Shown: positions 1 through 9,867, counted from the stretch's first letter. The stretch is DNA of 64,000 nucleotides from Rhizobium rhizogenes (GCF_002005205.3 NZ_CP019701.2:806001-870000); one strand, 5' to 3'. The notes: generated by a model not told the origin, from the letters alone. A program made the numbers and translations.

Positions 1-164
1 AAATCGGTCAGCGACGCGATGATGAACAGCCACAAAGCCGTCCAGCGCGCGAAATCCGAGCTTTCCAGCTTGCCCTCGATGAAGAAGCACAAAACGATGA
101 CAGGAACCGCCAATATGCGGCCATAGGTCAGAAGATTGGGAATGCTGTATGCGCGCGAAGCCAT
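1..164 (-). CDS. pgsA: CDP-diacylglycerol--glycerol-3-phosphate 3-phosphatidyltransferase, N-terminal part
   Basis: Minus-strand frame starting with ATG at 164 and running off the left edge, so only about 54 codons are visible. The N-terminus reads MASRAYSIPNLLTYGRIL, followed by a hydrophobic helix (VPVIVLCFF) and a second one (WLFIIASLTD). This is the usual start of PgsA, a CDP-alcohol phosphatidyltransferase of the inner membrane that makes phosphatidylglycerol phosphate. The catalytic DGxxAR motif would lie beyond the edge. uvrC lies upstream on the same strand, about 100 bases away, an order common in rhizobia. The identification rests on the N-terminus only. Confidence 0.82.
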   Translation of the reverse strand, partial: MASRAYSIPNLLTYGRILAVPVIVLCFFIEGKLESSDFARWTALWLFIIASLTD

Positions 165-267
165 GGGAAACCTGTCAGTCAAAGATCAGCTGTCTTGATG
201 CCGCCCCTGACGCATAGGGTCAACATGTGATTATGTTTTTTTAGCAGTTCGCCACGACGGTGCGGTA

Positions 268-2313
268 TCAATCGCCGCCGCTCTCGTGGAAGTGATTGTA
301 GATTTGTCGTGCCACCGTCTCGGAAATGCCGGTGACGGCCATCAGATCGTTGAGGCCGGCGCGGGACACGGCCTTGGCGGTGCCGAAATGCTGCAGCAGG
401 GAGCGCTTGCGCCCCGGGCCGATCCCTGAGATTTCATCGAGCGGATTGCGCACCATTTCCTTCTTGCGCCGCGCCCGGTGAGAGCCGATGGCGAAACGGT
501 GCGCCTCGTCACGCATGCGCTGGATGAAATAAAGCACGGGATCACGCGGCGGCAGCGAGAAATCGGCGCGCCCGTCGGCGAAGAAACGTTCGCGCCCGGC
601 CTCACGGTCCACGCCTTTGGCGACACCGATCGCCGTCACGCAATCGCGAATGCCGAGTTCGTCGAGAATGGCCCGCACGGCCGTCATCTGCCCCTGACCG
701 CCATCGATCAGGATCACGTCCGGCCAGGTGGGGAAGGGCATGTCGGCCGCTTCTTCGGCTGTCGGCGTCCGTTCGCGATCCGGTTTTCCTTCTTCCTTCA
801 GGAGACGTGAAAAGCGCCGGGTCATCACCTCGCGCATCATGCCGAAGTCATCGCCGGGGGTGATGTCGGTCGATTTGATGTTGAACTTGCGGTACTGATT
901 CTTCACGAAGCCTTCCGGCCCCGCCACCACCATGCCGCCAACGGCATTGGTGCCCATGATGTGGGAGTTGTCGTAAATCTCGATGCGTCGCGGCACGTAG
1001 GGCAGGCCGAAGGTTTCCGCAAAACCTTTCAGCAGCCGTGCCTGAGACGAGGTTTCCGCCAGCTTGCGGCCATGTGCCTCGCGGGCATTGGCCAGGACAT
1101 GGTCGGTAATGTCCTTCTTTTCGCCGCGCTGCGGCACGCTGATGGTCACCTTGTGTCCCGCTTTTTCGCCAAGTGCCGCGGCCAGCAGTTCCTGTTCCTC
1201 GATGGTTTCGGACAGCAGGATCTGTTTCGGCACCGGCTTGTCGTCGTAAAACTGCGCGAGGAATGCATTGAGGATTTCCGAGCCGGGCAGGGAAGGGTCG
1301 GCCTTCGGGAAATAGGCGCGGTTGCCCCAGTTCTGGCCGGTGCGGAAAAAGAACACCTGAATACAGGAAATGCCGCCTTCATGATGAATGGCGAAGACAT
1401 CCGCCTCCTCGATACCGGCGGGATTGATGCCCTGATGGCTCTGGACATGCGAAAGTGCGGCCAGCCGGTCGCGATAGACGGCGGCGCGTTCGAAATCGAG
1501 ATCCTCCGCCGCCTCGTTCATCTGCCGCGCAATCGCGGTCTTGACGCTCTGGCTTTTGCCGGACAGGAAATCCTTGGCTTCCTTGACGAGTTCCGCATAC
1601 CCCTGATCGCTGATCTCATGCGTACAGGGGCCGGAACAGCGCTTGATCTGGTACAGAAGACAGGGGCGGGTGCGGGTCTCGAAAACGCTATCGGTGCAGG
1701 TGCGGATCAAAAACGCACGCTGCAGCGAATTGATCGTGCGGCCCACGGCGCCGGCCGACGCAAAGGGGCCGAAATAATCGCCCTTGCGTGCCCGGGCACC
1801 ACGGTGCTTGAAGATCGCCGGCGCACGATTGTCGGCGGTGATGAGAATATAGGGAAACGATTTGTCGTCGCGCAAAAGCACGTTAAAGCGCGGCCGCAAG
1901 CGCTTGATGAGGTTGGCCTCCAGGAGAAGCGCCTCGGTCTCCGTGCGGGTGGTGACGAATTCCATATGGGTGGTCAGCCGCACCATCTGGGCGATGCGGT
2001 TGGAGTGCACGCGGCCCTGAGCATAATTGCCCACACGCTTCTTCAGCGACCGCGCCTTGCCGACGTAAAGCACGTCGCCCGCCTCGTTGAACATGCGGTA
2101 GACGCCCGGCGCATTCGGCAGGTGTTTGACGAATTCGCCGATGAGGTCCATGCCCTTCAGGCCGGATTCGTTCTTCCAGCCCGCATTCCAGTCCATGCCG
2201 GCGACATCGCGCGAAACCTCGCCCGCATCCGTCGCGGCAAGGCTGGCATCGTCGTCTTCGTCATCGGTTTCATCGAAGAGAATACCGCCATCAGGCAGCT
2301 TCTTTCCGTTCAT
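268..2313 (-). CDS. uvrC: Excinuclease ABC subunit C
   Basis: A 681-residue UvrC, the subunit of the UvrABC nucleotide-excision repair nuclease that cuts both sides of a lesion. Domains in order: an acidic N-terminal extension of about 60 residues ([14 protein letters not shown]), a GIY-YIG nuclease (APGVYRMF...VLYVGKA, about residues 68-150), a UvrB-binding UVR helix pair ([14 protein letters not shown], about 270-300), the RNase H-like endonuclease domain ([20 protein letters not shown]), and C-terminal helix-hairpin-helices ([25 protein letters not shown]). The length is somewhat above the roughly 610 residues of E. coli UvrC because of the extension; an internal Met near residue 55 is an alternative start. 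The start codon overlaps the stop of the upstream SDR gene by four bases (ATGA), suggesting translational coupling. Confidence 0.96.
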   Translation of the reverse strand: MNGKKLPDGGILFDETDDEDDDASLAATDAGEVSRDVAGMDWNAGWKNESGLKGMDLIGEFVKHLPNAPGVYRMFNEAGDVLYVGKARSLKKRVGNYAQGRVHSNRIAQMVRLTTHMEFVTTRTETEALLLEANLIKRLRPRFNVLLRDDKSFPYILITADNRAPAIFKHRGARARKGDYFGPFASAGAVGRTINSLQRAFLIRTCTDSVFETRTRPCLLYQIKRCSGPCTHEISDQGYAELVKEAKDFLSGKSQSVKTAIARQMNEAAEDLDFERAAVYRDRLAALSHVQSHQGINPAGIEEADVFAIHHEGGISCIQVFFFRTGQNWGNRAYFPKADPSLPGSEILNAFLAQFYDDKPVPKQILLSETIEEQELLAAALGEKAGHKVTISVPQRGEKKDITDHVLANAREAHGRKLAETSSQARLLKGFAETFGLPYVPRRIEIYDNSHIMGTNAVGGMVVAGPEGFVKNQYRKFNIKSTDITPGDDFGMMREVMTRRFSRLLKEEGKPDRERTPTAEEAADMPFPTWPDVILIDGGQGQMTAVRAILDELGIRDCVTAIGVAKGVDREAGRERFFADGRADFSLPPRDPVLYFIQRMRDEAHRFAIGSHRARRKKEMVRNPLDEISGIGPGRKRSLLQHFGTAKAVSRAGLNDLMAVTGISETVARQIYNHFHESGGD

Positions 2314-3098
2314 TCAGGTATCTCCGCCACGTCAGGGGTTTCCCAGCCAAGATGCTGGCCGCCATCGAGCGCGATCATTTGTCCGGTGACCGACGGCGTG
2401 TCATAAAAAAAGCGAATCGTCCGCCCGAACTCGTCGGGTTCAGGACCACGCTTTAATATAAGGCCGTCGATCTGCGCCTGAAAGTCCTCGGGCGCCTGTC
2501 TTTCGCTTTTGAAGGAGGGGCCCGGCCCGATGGCGTTGACCCTGACACGCGGCGCAAAGCTCTGCGCCATCGTTCGCGTCGCGGTCCAGAGGGCGGATTT
2601 CGAAAGCGTATAGGAATAGAAGCGTGGTGTGAGCGCCAGCACGCGCTGATCGATGATGTTGACGATCAGGCCGGATTTATCCCGCGGCAATTGTTCGACG
2701 AAGGCGGCGGCGATGAGGGACGGCGCCCGCACATGCACGGAAAAATGCGTATCGAAGATTGCCGGATCGGGTTTGTCCGCCGTGTCGTCCAGAAAAACAG
2801 ACGCGTTGTTGACGACCACGCCGATGGGGCCGAGAGCGGAAGCGGCCTTGTCGACAAGCGCCATTGTTGGCGCGGATTGTGTCAGATCCGCCTGAACGGC
2901 AACGGCCTTGCCACCTTTTTGCCTTATTTCGTTAGCGAATTCCTCGGCCTGCGCCATCGATTCATTGGCATGAACGGCGATTGCGAAGCCGTGAGCGGCC
3001 AGATCGGTCGCGATTGCCCGCCCGAGCCGGCGGGCGGCTCCCGTTATCAAGACTGTCTTTTGTATATTTTCTTTCACGGCGGACCTGCATTTGCTCAT
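2310..3098 (-). CDS. SDR-family oxidoreductase, pteridine-reductase (FolM)-like
   Basis: A short-chain dehydrogenase of about 262 residues with a Rossmann fold. The cofactor motif is TGAARRLG near the N-terminus, fitting the TGxxxRxG form found in pteridine reductases (PTR1/FolM) rather than the classical TGxxxGxG. NNAS (VVNNASVF) and the catalytic YxxxK ([10 protein letters not shown]) are both present. The likely job is NADPH-dependent reduction of a pteridine such as dihydrofolate or dihydromonapterin; this is inferred from the motif only. Start chosen at the ATG at 3098; another in-frame ATG at 3128 would add ten atypical residues. The stop overlaps the start of uvrC, so the two are probably co-translated. 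Confidence 0.8.
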   Translation of the reverse strand: MSKCRSAVKENIQKTVLITGAARRLGRAIATDLAAHGFAIAVHANESMAQAEEFANEIRQKGGKAVAVQADLTQSAPTMALVDKAASALGPIGVVVNNASVFLDDTADKPDPAIFDTHFSVHVRAPSLIAAAFVEQLPRDKSGLIVNIIDQRVLALTPRFYSYTLSKSALWTATRTMAQSFAPRVRVNAIGPGPSFKSERQAPEDFQAQIDGLILKRGPEPDEFGRTIRFFYDTPSVTGQMIALDGGQHLGWETPDVAEIPE

Positions 3099-3447
3099 AC
3101 ACGCCCTATGTGCTGGATATAAATGCAAATCGCAAGCTGTCCGTCAGCCCTAAAAGAATTGGGCGATTTTTTATTCGAAAAGAAATTTTGATTTAATTTA
3201 AATATAACTAAGTTTAAAGTTGATCTATTGCTGGTTAGGCTCCCGTTAGGGTTAATAAAACCCTTGTGGCAATTAGGCAACGTCTAATTCTAGTCACGCC
3301 TCTGCCCCAAACAATTCACATTTTGGCTCTTTGATCTCCGCATTCTCCCATCAAATTCAGTTTCCAGAGGGGCGATTAACCCGACGAGTTTACACCGCGT
3401 CTGAAAACGATGTTTTGAGTACAGAGCGGTCCTGAAAGGAGAATAGC
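3099..3447. other. Intergenic region between the SDR gene and the porin gene
   Basis: About 350 bases between divergent genes, clearly more AT-rich than the surroundings around 3165-3220. It should hold the promoters of both genes. An inverted repeat AATTAG/CTAATT with a 7-base spacer lies at 3271-3289. A plausible -35/-10 pair for the porin (TTGCTG and TTAATA, spacer 18) lies around 3229-3258, but this is weak. The porin ribosome-binding site AAAGGAG is at about 3436-3442. No small gene is convincing; a long 5' leader for the porin mRNA is possible. Confidence 0.5.
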
Positions 3448-4104
3448 ATGCGTATTTTCGTAGCAACCCTTATGGCTTCGACCATTGCAGCCGCCGGCTT
3501 TTCGGCTGCTCACGCCGCTGATGCCGTAAATGAAGTGCCGCAGGCACCGGTGTCCTACGACCAGCCCGCACCGGTCAAGGATTGGTCCGGCGCCTACCTC
3601 GGTGGTACCGTCAACTATGACTGGGGCCGTTTCAGCTCCAGCAATGACGGTCGTGACGCCAAGGGCTTCGGTGGCGGCCTCTACGGTGGTTACAACATGC
3701 AGAGCGGCCAGATCGTTTACGGTGCTGAAGCAGACGTGAACCTGGGCGACGAGAAGGGCTCCGCCGGTACGGTTGCCGGCAATGCCATCGAAGGCAAGCA
3801 GGGTGTCAACGGCTCGCTGCGTGGCCGCGTTGGTTACGACATGAACCCGTTCCTGCTCTACGGCACGGCCGGTCTTGCTGTCTCCGACAACAAGGTTCGT
3901 GACGCGACCTCCAAGGACAGCGCCACCGCCCTCGGTTACACCGTTGGTGCCGGTGTTGAAGCCATGGTGACCGACAACATCACCGCCCGTCTGGAATATC
4001 GCTACAGCGACTACCAGAAGAAGGACTACGGTCTCGACTCCGGCGCATTCTCGCGCGGTTTCGACGATCACTCCGTCAAGGCCGGTATCGGCGTCAAGTT
4101 CTGA
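3448..4104 (+). CDS. Outer-membrane beta-barrel protein, Omp25/RopB type
   Basis: A 218-residue outer-membrane protein. The N-terminus is a clean Sec signal peptide (MRIFVATLMASTIAAAGFSA, cleavage after AHA about residue 23). The mature part begins with the segment typical of the alphaproteobacterial Omp25/Omp31/RopB family: a short Pro-rich stretch, then WSGAYLGGTVNYDWG. Alternating aromatic/glycine beta-strands follow (LYGGYNMQ, IVYGAEADVNLG, SLRGRVGYDM, LEYRYSDYQ) and the chain ends in a terminal aromatic (VKAGIGVKF), the signal for Bam-dependent insertion. Such proteins are abundant structural barrels linked to envelope integrity. It has its own strong RBS and a strong terminator, so it is probably a highly expressed single-gene transcript. 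Confidence 0.9.
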   Translation: MRIFVATLMASTIAAAGFSAAHAADAVNEVPQAPVSYDQPAPVKDWSGAYLGGTVNYDWGRFSSSNDGRDAKGFGGGLYGGYNMQSGQIVYGAEADVNLGDEKGSAGTVAGNAIEGKQGVNGSLRGRVGYDMNPFLLYGTAGLAVSDNKVRDATSKDSATALGYTVGAGVEAMVTDNITARLEYRYSDYQKKDYGLDSGAFSRGFDDHSVKAGIGVKF

Positions 4105-4127
4105 TCCTTTCCGGATCGGTTAAGGAA

Positions 4128-4161
4128 AAGCCGGGGTTTGCGCCCCGGCTTTTTTTGTTTT
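4128..4161 (+). terminator. Rho-independent terminator of the porin gene
   Basis: Stem AAGCCGGGG (4128-4136) pairs with CCCCGGCTT (4143-4151) around a six-base loop, followed by a run of T. It lies 24 bases after the porin stop. Confidence 0.9.
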
Positions 4162-4214
4162 TCCGTCTGCGGCGGTCGCCCGGCGCGGAGGCCGGGCACG
4201 CTTCCGCCCCGGTA

Positions 4215-4808
4215 TCAGGCCGCCTTCATTTCCTCATAGGCGTCGAAGCGCTTGCCGAAAGTCTCCGGCCATTGCGAAAGCGCCTCGCGCCCTTCGGCCC
4301 ATTCACCCGCGAAACGCAGGTCGAGATAACCGATCATCGCTGCCAGGGCGAAATGGCCGCCATGCAGCTTCTTGCCGGTCTTCGGCAGGTTCGCGTTCAG
4401 ATGATCGAGACCCCGGACCACTTTTTTCCACTGCTTGTCGATCCACGGCTGGTGAATTTTGTCTTCCGGGCGAAAGCGGCGCTCGTAAACGATGGCCAGC
4501 AGGCAATCCATGATGCCGTCGCAGAGCGCTTCCAGAATTTCCGCTTCCGTGCGCTTGCCATCCTTTTTCGGGTAGAGCTTGCCGCCCGAAAGACGGTGGA
4601 GATAATGCATGATCGCCACGCTGTCATAGACGGAGCCGCCGTCATCCAGAAGCAGGACAGGGATTTTGCCGAGCGGATTGTTGTCCATCAGCGTCGCGGG
4701 TTCGGCGCTGGCGTCGACGCGCACGGAGGTGATGTCGATTCCCAGATGGCGGGCGGCCATGCGCACCTTGGCGGAATAGGGGGAGGCGGGCGAATAGAGC
4801 AGTTCCAT
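4215..4808 (-). CDS. Glutathione S-transferase family protein
   Basis: A 197-residue cytosolic GST-fold protein. The N-terminal thioredoxin-like domain has MELLYSPASPYSAKVRM, with a Ser-Pro-x-Ser stretch at the place of the glutathione-activating residue, then NPLGKIPVLLLDDG (the cis-Pro loop) and a DS pair (VYDSVAIMHYL) that binds the gamma-glutamyl group. The C-terminal half is helical. The start at 4808 fits the family; upstream codons in frame look unrelated. The substrate is not predictable. The RNase T2 gene lies just upstream on the same strand. Confidence 0.85.
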   Translation of the reverse strand: MELLYSPASPYSAKVRMAARHLGIDITSVRVDASAEPATLMDNNPLGKIPVLLLDDGGSVYDSVAIMHYLHRLSGGKLYPKKDGKRTEAEILEALCDGIMDCLLAIVYERRFRPEDKIHQPWIDKQWKKVVRGLDHLNANLPKTGKKLHGGHFALAAMIGYLDLRFAGEWAEGREALSQWPETFGKRFDAYEEMKAA

Positions 4809-4839
4809 GATCGGGTCCTGTGGGTTTGATATCTGGTGA

Positions 4840-5598
4840 TTAGCGTATCGGGATGATTTCGGCGGAGCCGGCGCGGCATCCCCTGCGGTCAAGTTCGGGG
4901 CAGTCGCGGAATGTCAGGTCCCTGTTGAGGCAGATGCGTACTTCCTCCAGGCGCTTGCCGTCGCAGCTGATTGAAATGCCGCGTTTCGACAGGCCCGGAT
5001 TGGCGTCGGTGAAGGCGGTTTCTATCGCATCGGCGGAAAGGGTGGTGGCCCGGGTGCCCGAAGCGATCGTCTCAGGCAGCTTCACGGCCTCGAAGGCAGC
5101 CCGCGTCGCCGAGAAATAATCCTTCTGCGACAGGCCGGAACAGGAGCCGTGCTTGCGCCACTGATGGCCGATGAGGCCCATGGACGGCATGATGTCGAAC
5201 ATTGTCCGTCCGATCGCATCCGGAACACGGTCGGGTTCGCGGCTCTGGCAGAATTCGGGATAGCCGTTTTCGTTCTGCGGCCACAGCCCGTGCACCACAA
5301 AACCGTAGCGCCTGTCGCTGCCGCATTGCTGGCGGTTGCCGGAACCTTCGGAACTGGCGCAGAAGGCCGGCGACCAAGACAGCGACAAAACATAAAAATC
5401 GAATCCCGTTCCCTTGAACGCAGGATTATTGCCCGCATCGCGCCGGGACATTTCCGGCCCGGGACGTCCTGCGGGTTGCGACGGGGCCTGCGTCTGCCGG
5501 TTGTTCACGGAAGCGTTCGGTGTCGGATTTTCCTGCGCAAACCACAGCGCTGCAAGCGACAGAAGACCCAAGGCGATGAAACCCGCATAACGCTTCAT
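4840..5598 (-). CDS. Secreted ribonuclease T2 family protein
   Basis: A 252-residue protein with an N-terminal signal or anchor segment (MKRYAGFIALGLLSLAALWF), a low-complexity Pro/Gln linker to about residue 55, and an RNase T2 domain. The two catalytic motifs are visible: CAS1 as FVVHGLWPQ and CAS2 as HQWRKHGSC, each with the catalytic His. In CAS2 the position usually held by Glu (HEWxKHG) is Gln, which may alter activity. Cysteines throughout the domain suit periplasmic disulfides. The start at 5598 has a purine-rich RBS upstream. The role is probably scavenging RNA in the periplasm, as for E. coli RNase I. Confidence 0.9.
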   Translation of the reverse strand: MKRYAGFIALGLLSLAALWFAQENPTPNASVNNRQTQAPSQPAGRPGPEMSRRDAGNNPAFKGTGFDFYVLSLSWSPAFCASSEGSGNRQQCGSDRRYGFVVHGLWPQNENGYPEFCQSREPDRVPDAIGRTMFDIMPSMGLIGHQWRKHGSCSGLSQKDYFSATRAAFEAVKLPETIASGTRATTLSADAIETAFTDANPGLSKRGISISCDGKRLEEVRICLNRDLTFRDCPELDRRGCRAGSAEIIPIR

Positions 5599-5795
5599 TC
5601 CGTGCTCGTTTCCCGGAAAGTGGACGACCTCATATCGCCGTCGGCGACAAATCGGTCTTACATAAATTTGTGAACGAGGCAAACGGGCAAAAAGGTTGAA
5701 AGCTTCGCCGCATAACGAATAGAGTCGAACGAATCTTCCGCAAAAGACGGAAGCCGGGCAGGGGTGAATCTGGAGGAAATAGGCGGCATGACCGC

Positions 5796-6743
5796 ATGAA
5801 ATTCAAAAAATACATCTGGCCTGTCGTTGGTTTCGCGACGATCGGTTTTTCCGCTTGGCTGCTTTTCCACGAACTGCGTGGCCTGTCGCTCGATGACCTC
5901 TGGGACAGTCTGAAGGCAATCCGCGTGCGTGACTGGCTGTGTTCCGGTCTTGCCACTCTGCTGGCCTATGCCGCGCTTGCCGGTTACGACCGCATCGCGC
6001 TGCAGCATCTCGGCCGCAAGGTGAACTGGTTCTTCATCACGCTCACCTCTTTCACCACCTATGCGCTGTCCCACAATGTCGGGGCGTCCGTATTCTCGGG
6101 CGCCGTGGTGCGATACCGGGCCTATACATCCAAAGGGCTGAGCGTGGCGGAAGTGGGCGTCCTCGTCGGCCTCTGCTCCTTCACCTTCCTCATCGGTACC
6201 ATCATGCTGATCGGTCTGGTGCTGCTGTACGAGCCCGACATCACCGAACGGTTTACCGGAATCCTGCCGGTCGAAGCCTCCACGACCACGGGCGTTCTGC
6301 TGCTTCTTTTCGTTGGCCTGTATGTTCTAGGCAGCCTGCTCAGGCTGAAGCCTCTGAAAATCGGCTCCTTCGTGCTGCCTTACCCCGCACCGAAGCTGGT
6401 GGCGCAGCAGCTCGTCATCGGCCCGATCGAATTGATCGGCGCAGCGGGCATAATCTATTTTGCGCTGCCGGAAGCCGGAAATCCCGGCTACATGGTCATT
6501 CTCGGCATTTTTCTGGTGTCTTTTTCGGCGGCTCTCATCTCGCACGCGCCGGGCGGGCTCGGCGTGCTGGAGCTGGTTTTCGTCACCGGCCTGCCGGACA
6601 TGAACCCCGCGGATGTGATTGCGGCGCTGCTGGTCTTCCGGCTGTTCTACCTCATCATTCCCTTTATCATGGCCCTGTTCGTGATCCTGTTCTTCGAACG
6701 GTCACAGCTTGCGGCGGCACAGAGGCGGGAAGGGTTGAGGTAG
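5796..6743 (+). CDS. UPF0104 / lysylphosphatidylglycerol synthase-like multipass membrane protein
   Basis: A 315-residue inner-membrane protein with about eight hydrophobic segments. It matches the transmembrane module of the YbhN/AglD/MprF-N family: SFTTYALSHNVGASVFSG at about residue 95, followed by GAVVRYRAY, and HAPGGLGVLELVF near residue 260. The cytosolic aminoacyl-transferase domain of true MprF is absent, so this is the stand-alone flippase-like or unknown-function form. The ATG at 5796 is preceded by GGAGG at 5772-5776; an ATG at 5788 is out of frame and stops at once. It converges with rlmJ, with three bases between stops. Confidence 0.82.
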   Translation: MKFKKYIWPVVGFATIGFSAWLLFHELRGLSLDDLWDSLKAIRVRDWLCSGLATLLAYAALAGYDRIALQHLGRKVNWFFITLTSFTTYALSHNVGASVFSGAVVRYRAYTSKGLSVAEVGVLVGLCSFTFLIGTIMLIGLVLLYEPDITERFTGILPVEASTTTGVLLLLFVGLYVLGSLLRLKPLKIGSFVLPYPAPKLVAQQLVIGPIELIGAAGIIYFALPEAGNPGYMVILGIFLVSFSAALISHAPGGLGVLELVFVTGLPDMNPADVIAALLVFRLFYLIIPFIMALFVILFFERSQLAAAQRREGLR

Positions 6744-6746
6744 CCC

Positions 6747-7610
6747 TCAATCCTCTTCATGCTTTTCCTCGCCGCGCAGCCAGAAGGCGCGGTGGGAAGC
6801 ATATCTGTCCTGCGCCATCACCGTCTTCAGGAAGGGCAGGAGCGTGTGCAGCTCGTCCTTCAGCGTGTAGGGCGGGTTGACGATGACGAGGCCGGAGCCG
6901 CTCAGGCCATCCAGCCGGTCGCTTTTGACGGAAAGCTCGGCGCACAGCATCTTCGGAATGTCGAAGGATTGCAGCCGCTCATGGAAATCCTTGATCGGGG
7001 CGCCCTTTTTCAGCGGATACCACAGGCAATAGGTGCCGGTGGAAAAACGCCGATAGGCCTTGTTCAGCCCGTCCGCCAGCCGCTGATATTCGTTTTCAAG
7101 CTCGAATGGCGGATCGACAAGGATGAGACCGCGCTTTTCCTTCGGCGGCAGATGCGCGCCGAGCGACAGCCAGCCGTCCAGTTCGGTGACGCGCACCTGA
7201 TAATCCCCCTCGAACAGGCGCGACAGCGCGCGGCTGTCATCCGGATGCAGCTCCATGGCCGAAAGCCGGTCCTGCGGGCGGAACAGCATACGCGCCAGTT
7301 TCGGCGAGCCGGGATAGAATTGAATGCCGCCCTCCGGATTGAGTTCCTTCACGGCGGCAAGATAGGGCTCGAGCAGTTCGGCGATGGGGGCGGGCAGGTC
7401 GGCCTCCACCAGCTTGCCTATGCCGGTCTGCCACTCGCCGGTCTTCTGAGCCTCTTCCGAGGTCAGGTCGTAAAGCCCGATGCCGGCATGGGTGTCCAGC
7501 ACCCGAAATGCCTTGTCCTTGTTCTGCAGGTAGCGCACGAGGCGGGCGAGAACCGCGTGTTTGAGAACATCCGCGAAATTGCCGGCGTGATAGATGTGGC
7601 GGTAGTTCAT
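6747..7610 (-). CDS. rlmJ: 23S rRNA (adenine(2030)-N6)-methyltransferase
   Basis: A 287-residue SAM-dependent methyltransferase that modifies A2030 of 23S rRNA. The N-terminus MNYRHIYHAGNFADVLKH is diagnostic for RlmJ. The cofactor region is FRVLDTHAGIGLYDL, the catalytic loop is VDPPFE (DPPF type used by N6-adenine methylases), and the C-terminal GSGLVIVNPPYTL strand is also typical. The length matches the family (about 280). The gene appears monocistronic. Confidence 0.95.
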   Translation of the reverse strand: MNYRHIYHAGNFADVLKHAVLARLVRYLQNKDKAFRVLDTHAGIGLYDLTSEEAQKTGEWQTGIGKLVEADLPAPIAELLEPYLAAVKELNPEGGIQFYPGSPKLARMLFRPQDRLSAMELHPDDSRALSRLFEGDYQVRVTELDGWLSLGAHLPPKEKRGLILVDPPFELENEYQRLADGLNKAYRRFSTGTYCLWYPLKKGAPIKDFHERLQSFDIPKMLCAELSVKSDRLDGLSGSGLVIVNPPYTLKDELHTLLPFLKTVMAQDRYASHRAFWLRGEEKHEED

Positions 7611-7717
7611 GGATGTGTCTCGCTTGCCGTTTATCCGGATGAATGGTCAGGATGAATATTCTTGATGGACGTCACTTCGGCCTTTTTGCCGCATCATTGA
7701 TGCAATATACAAAAGCC

Positions 7718-9856
7718 ATGAACGTTGCGACCCCGATTTCCGCTGAAAAAGCCGCCACCAAGGCCGAACTCCGTATCGGTCATACGGTCTGCCCGCATGA
7801 CTGTCCGAGCGCCTGCGCGCTGGAGGTCGATATCAATGCGGAAGGCCGTATCGGCCGCGTGCGCGGCGCCAATAGCAATACATACACCGCCGGCGTGATC
7901 TGCGCCAAGGTGGCGCGGTATTCCGAACGCATCTACCATCCCGGCCGTCTTTTGACCCCGAAACGCCGTAAGGGCGCCAAAGGCGCGGGCGACTGGCAGG
8001 AGATTTCCTGGGAAGCGGCGCTGGATGAGGTGGCCGATGCTTTCGTAAAGGCGGAAGCCCGCCATGGTGCCGAGGCCGTCTGGCCCTATTTCTACGCTGG
8101 AACCATGGGGCAGGTGCAGCGCGATTCCATCGAGCGGCTGCGCCATGCCAAGAAATATTCCGGCTTCTTCGGCTCGATCTGCACCAACATGGCCTGGACG
8201 GGCTACGTGATGGGCACCGGTGCGCTGCGTGGCCCCGATCCGCGCGAGATCGGCAAGGCCGATGTCGTCGTTATCTGGGGCACCAATGCGGTCGCCACGC
8301 AGGTCAACGTCATGACCCATGCGGTCAAGGCTCGCAAGGAACGCGGCGCAAAGATCGTCGTCGTCGATATCTACGACAATCCGACCATGAAACAGGCGGA
8401 CATGCGCATCGTCCTTCGCCCCGGCACGGATGCCGCGCTCGCCTGCGCCATCATGCACATCGCCTTCCGCGATGGTTATGCCGACCGCGATTACATGGCG
8501 CGCTTTGCCGACGATCCGGCAGGGCTGGAAGCACATCTGAAAACGAAGACCCCGCAATGGGCCTCAGGGATAACAGGTCTTTCCGTTGACGAGATCGAAG
8601 ATTTCGCGCGGCTGGTCGGCACCACGAAAAAGACCTTCTTCCGGCTGGGTTACGGTTTTGCCCGCCAGCGCAACGGCGCAGCCTCCATGCACGCGGCCCT
8701 GTCCATCGCCACCGTTCTCGGCTCCTGGCAATATGAGGGGGGTGGCGCCTTCCACAACAACGGCGACATTTTCCGGCTCAACAAGGCGGAGCTGATGGGC
8801 ACTGCCTATGCCGATCCTGACGTGCGCCAGCTCGACCAGTCGCAGATCGGCCGCGTGCTGACGGGTGACGCGGAAGCACTGCGCCACGGCGGGCCGGTGA
8901 CGGCGCTGCTCATCCAGAACACCAATCCCGTCAATGTTGCGCCCGAACAAAGGTTGGTAAAGCAGGGCTTCCTGCGTGACGATCTTTTCGTCGCCGTGCA
9001 TGAGCAGTTCATGACGGAGACGGCCGACGTTGCCGATATCGTGCTGCCGGCCACCATGTTCCTCGAACATGACGATATCTACCGTGCCGGTGGCCAGAAC
9101 CATATTCTGCTCGGGCCCAAACTGGTGGAGCCGCCGGAAACGGTGCGTACCAACCTCTTCGTCATCGAGGAACTGGCGAAACGCCTCGGCATCGACCACA
9201 TGCCGGGCTTCGGCCTTTCGGCCCGCGACCATGTCGACCGTCTGCTGAAAGTCAGCGGCTGGGGCGATTTCGATAGGCTGGCCGAAGAGAAATGGATCGA
9301 TGCGCAGCCGTCTTTCGAAGTGGCGCATTATCTCGAAGGCTTCGGTTACGCCGATGGCAAATTCCGTTTCAGCCCGGATTGGGCGAGCGGACCGTCTCCG
9401 AACAAACCGCCGAAGAACATCGGTGTCATGGGACCGGTATCCGAATTTCCCAAATTCCCTGACCAGGTCGATGTCATCGAAGCTGCTGATGAGGAGCATC
9501 CGTTCCGGCTGGCGACATCGCCGGCGCGCAATTTCCTGAACTCCACCTTCGCGGAAACCAAAACCTCCGTGCAGAAGGAAGGGCGTCCGGAATTGATGAT
9601 CTGTCCCGTGGATGCCGCCGGTCACGGTGTCGTCGATGGGGATATCGTCCGTATCGGCAACGGACGTGGCGAAGTGCGTCTCCACGCGAAGATCGTGGAG
9701 GGTGCAAGGCCGGGCGTGCTGATCGCCGAAGGGCTGTGGCCCAACAAGGCGCATCTGGACGGTGAGGGCATCAATGTTCTTACCGGCGCCGATGCCGTCG
9801 CCCCCTATGGCGGCGCGGCTTTCCATGACAACAAGGTGTGGCTGCGAAGAGACTGA
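7718..9856 (+). CDS. Molybdopterin-dependent oxidoreductase with [4Fe-4S] cluster
   Basis: About 712 residues, of the DMSO-reductase superfamily (bis-MGD enzymes). The N-terminal cluster motif has Cys at residues 25, 29, 33 and 62 from the chosen start (CPHDCPSAC then VICAKV). The molybdopterin domains follow (FFGSICTNMAWTGYVMGTG; VVVIWGTNAVATQVN; LLIQNTNPVNVAPEQ) and the C-terminal dinucleotide-binding domain (FLNSTFAETKTSVQKEGRP). No twin-arginine signal is seen, so it is probably cytoplasmic. The substrate is unknown. Start chosen at 7718 because the conserved region begins about 20 residues later; in-frame Met codons at 7652 and 7700 and a GTG upstream are alternatives and no RBS is decisive. 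Two Nudix genes follow closely. Confidence 0.85.
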   Translation: MNVATPISAEKAATKAELRIGHTVCPHDCPSACALEVDINAEGRIGRVRGANSNTYTAGVICAKVARYSERIYHPGRLLTPKRRKGAKGAGDWQEISWEAALDEVADAFVKAEARHGAEAVWPYFYAGTMGQVQRDSIERLRHAKKYSGFFGSICTNMAWTGYVMGTGALRGPDPREIGKADVVVIWGTNAVATQVNVMTHAVKARKERGAKIVVVDIYDNPTMKQADMRIVLRPGTDAALACAIMHIAFRDGYADRDYMARFADDPAGLEAHLKTKTPQWASGITGLSVDEIEDFARLVGTTKKTFFRLGYGFARQRNGAASMHAALSIATVLGSWQYEGGGAFHNNGDIFRLNKAELMGTAYADPDVRQLDQSQIGRVLTGDAEALRHGGPVTALLIQNTNPVNVAPEQRLVKQGFLRDDLFVAVHEQFMTETADVADIVLPATMFLEHDDIYRAGGQNHILLGPKLVEPPETVRTNLFVIEELAKRLGIDHMPGFGLSARDHVDRLLKVSGWGDFDRLAEEKWIDAQPSFEVAHYLEGFGYADGKFRFSPDWASGPSPNKPPKNIGVMGPVSEFPKFPDQVDVIEAADEEHPFRLATSPARNFLNSTFAETKTSVQKEGRPELMICPVDAAGHGVVDGDIVRIGNGRGEVRLHAKIVEGARPGVLIAEGLWPNKAHLDGEGINVLTGADAVAPYGGAAFHDNKVWLRRD

Positions 9857-9867
9857 CAGGACATGGA

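Noticed and set aside
961-2406. Long plus-strand open frame opposite uvrC (481 codons)
   Set aside because: It lies wholly antisense to a gene with clear domains; the amino acids are typical of a mirrored GC-rich gene and no RBS or family match is seen.
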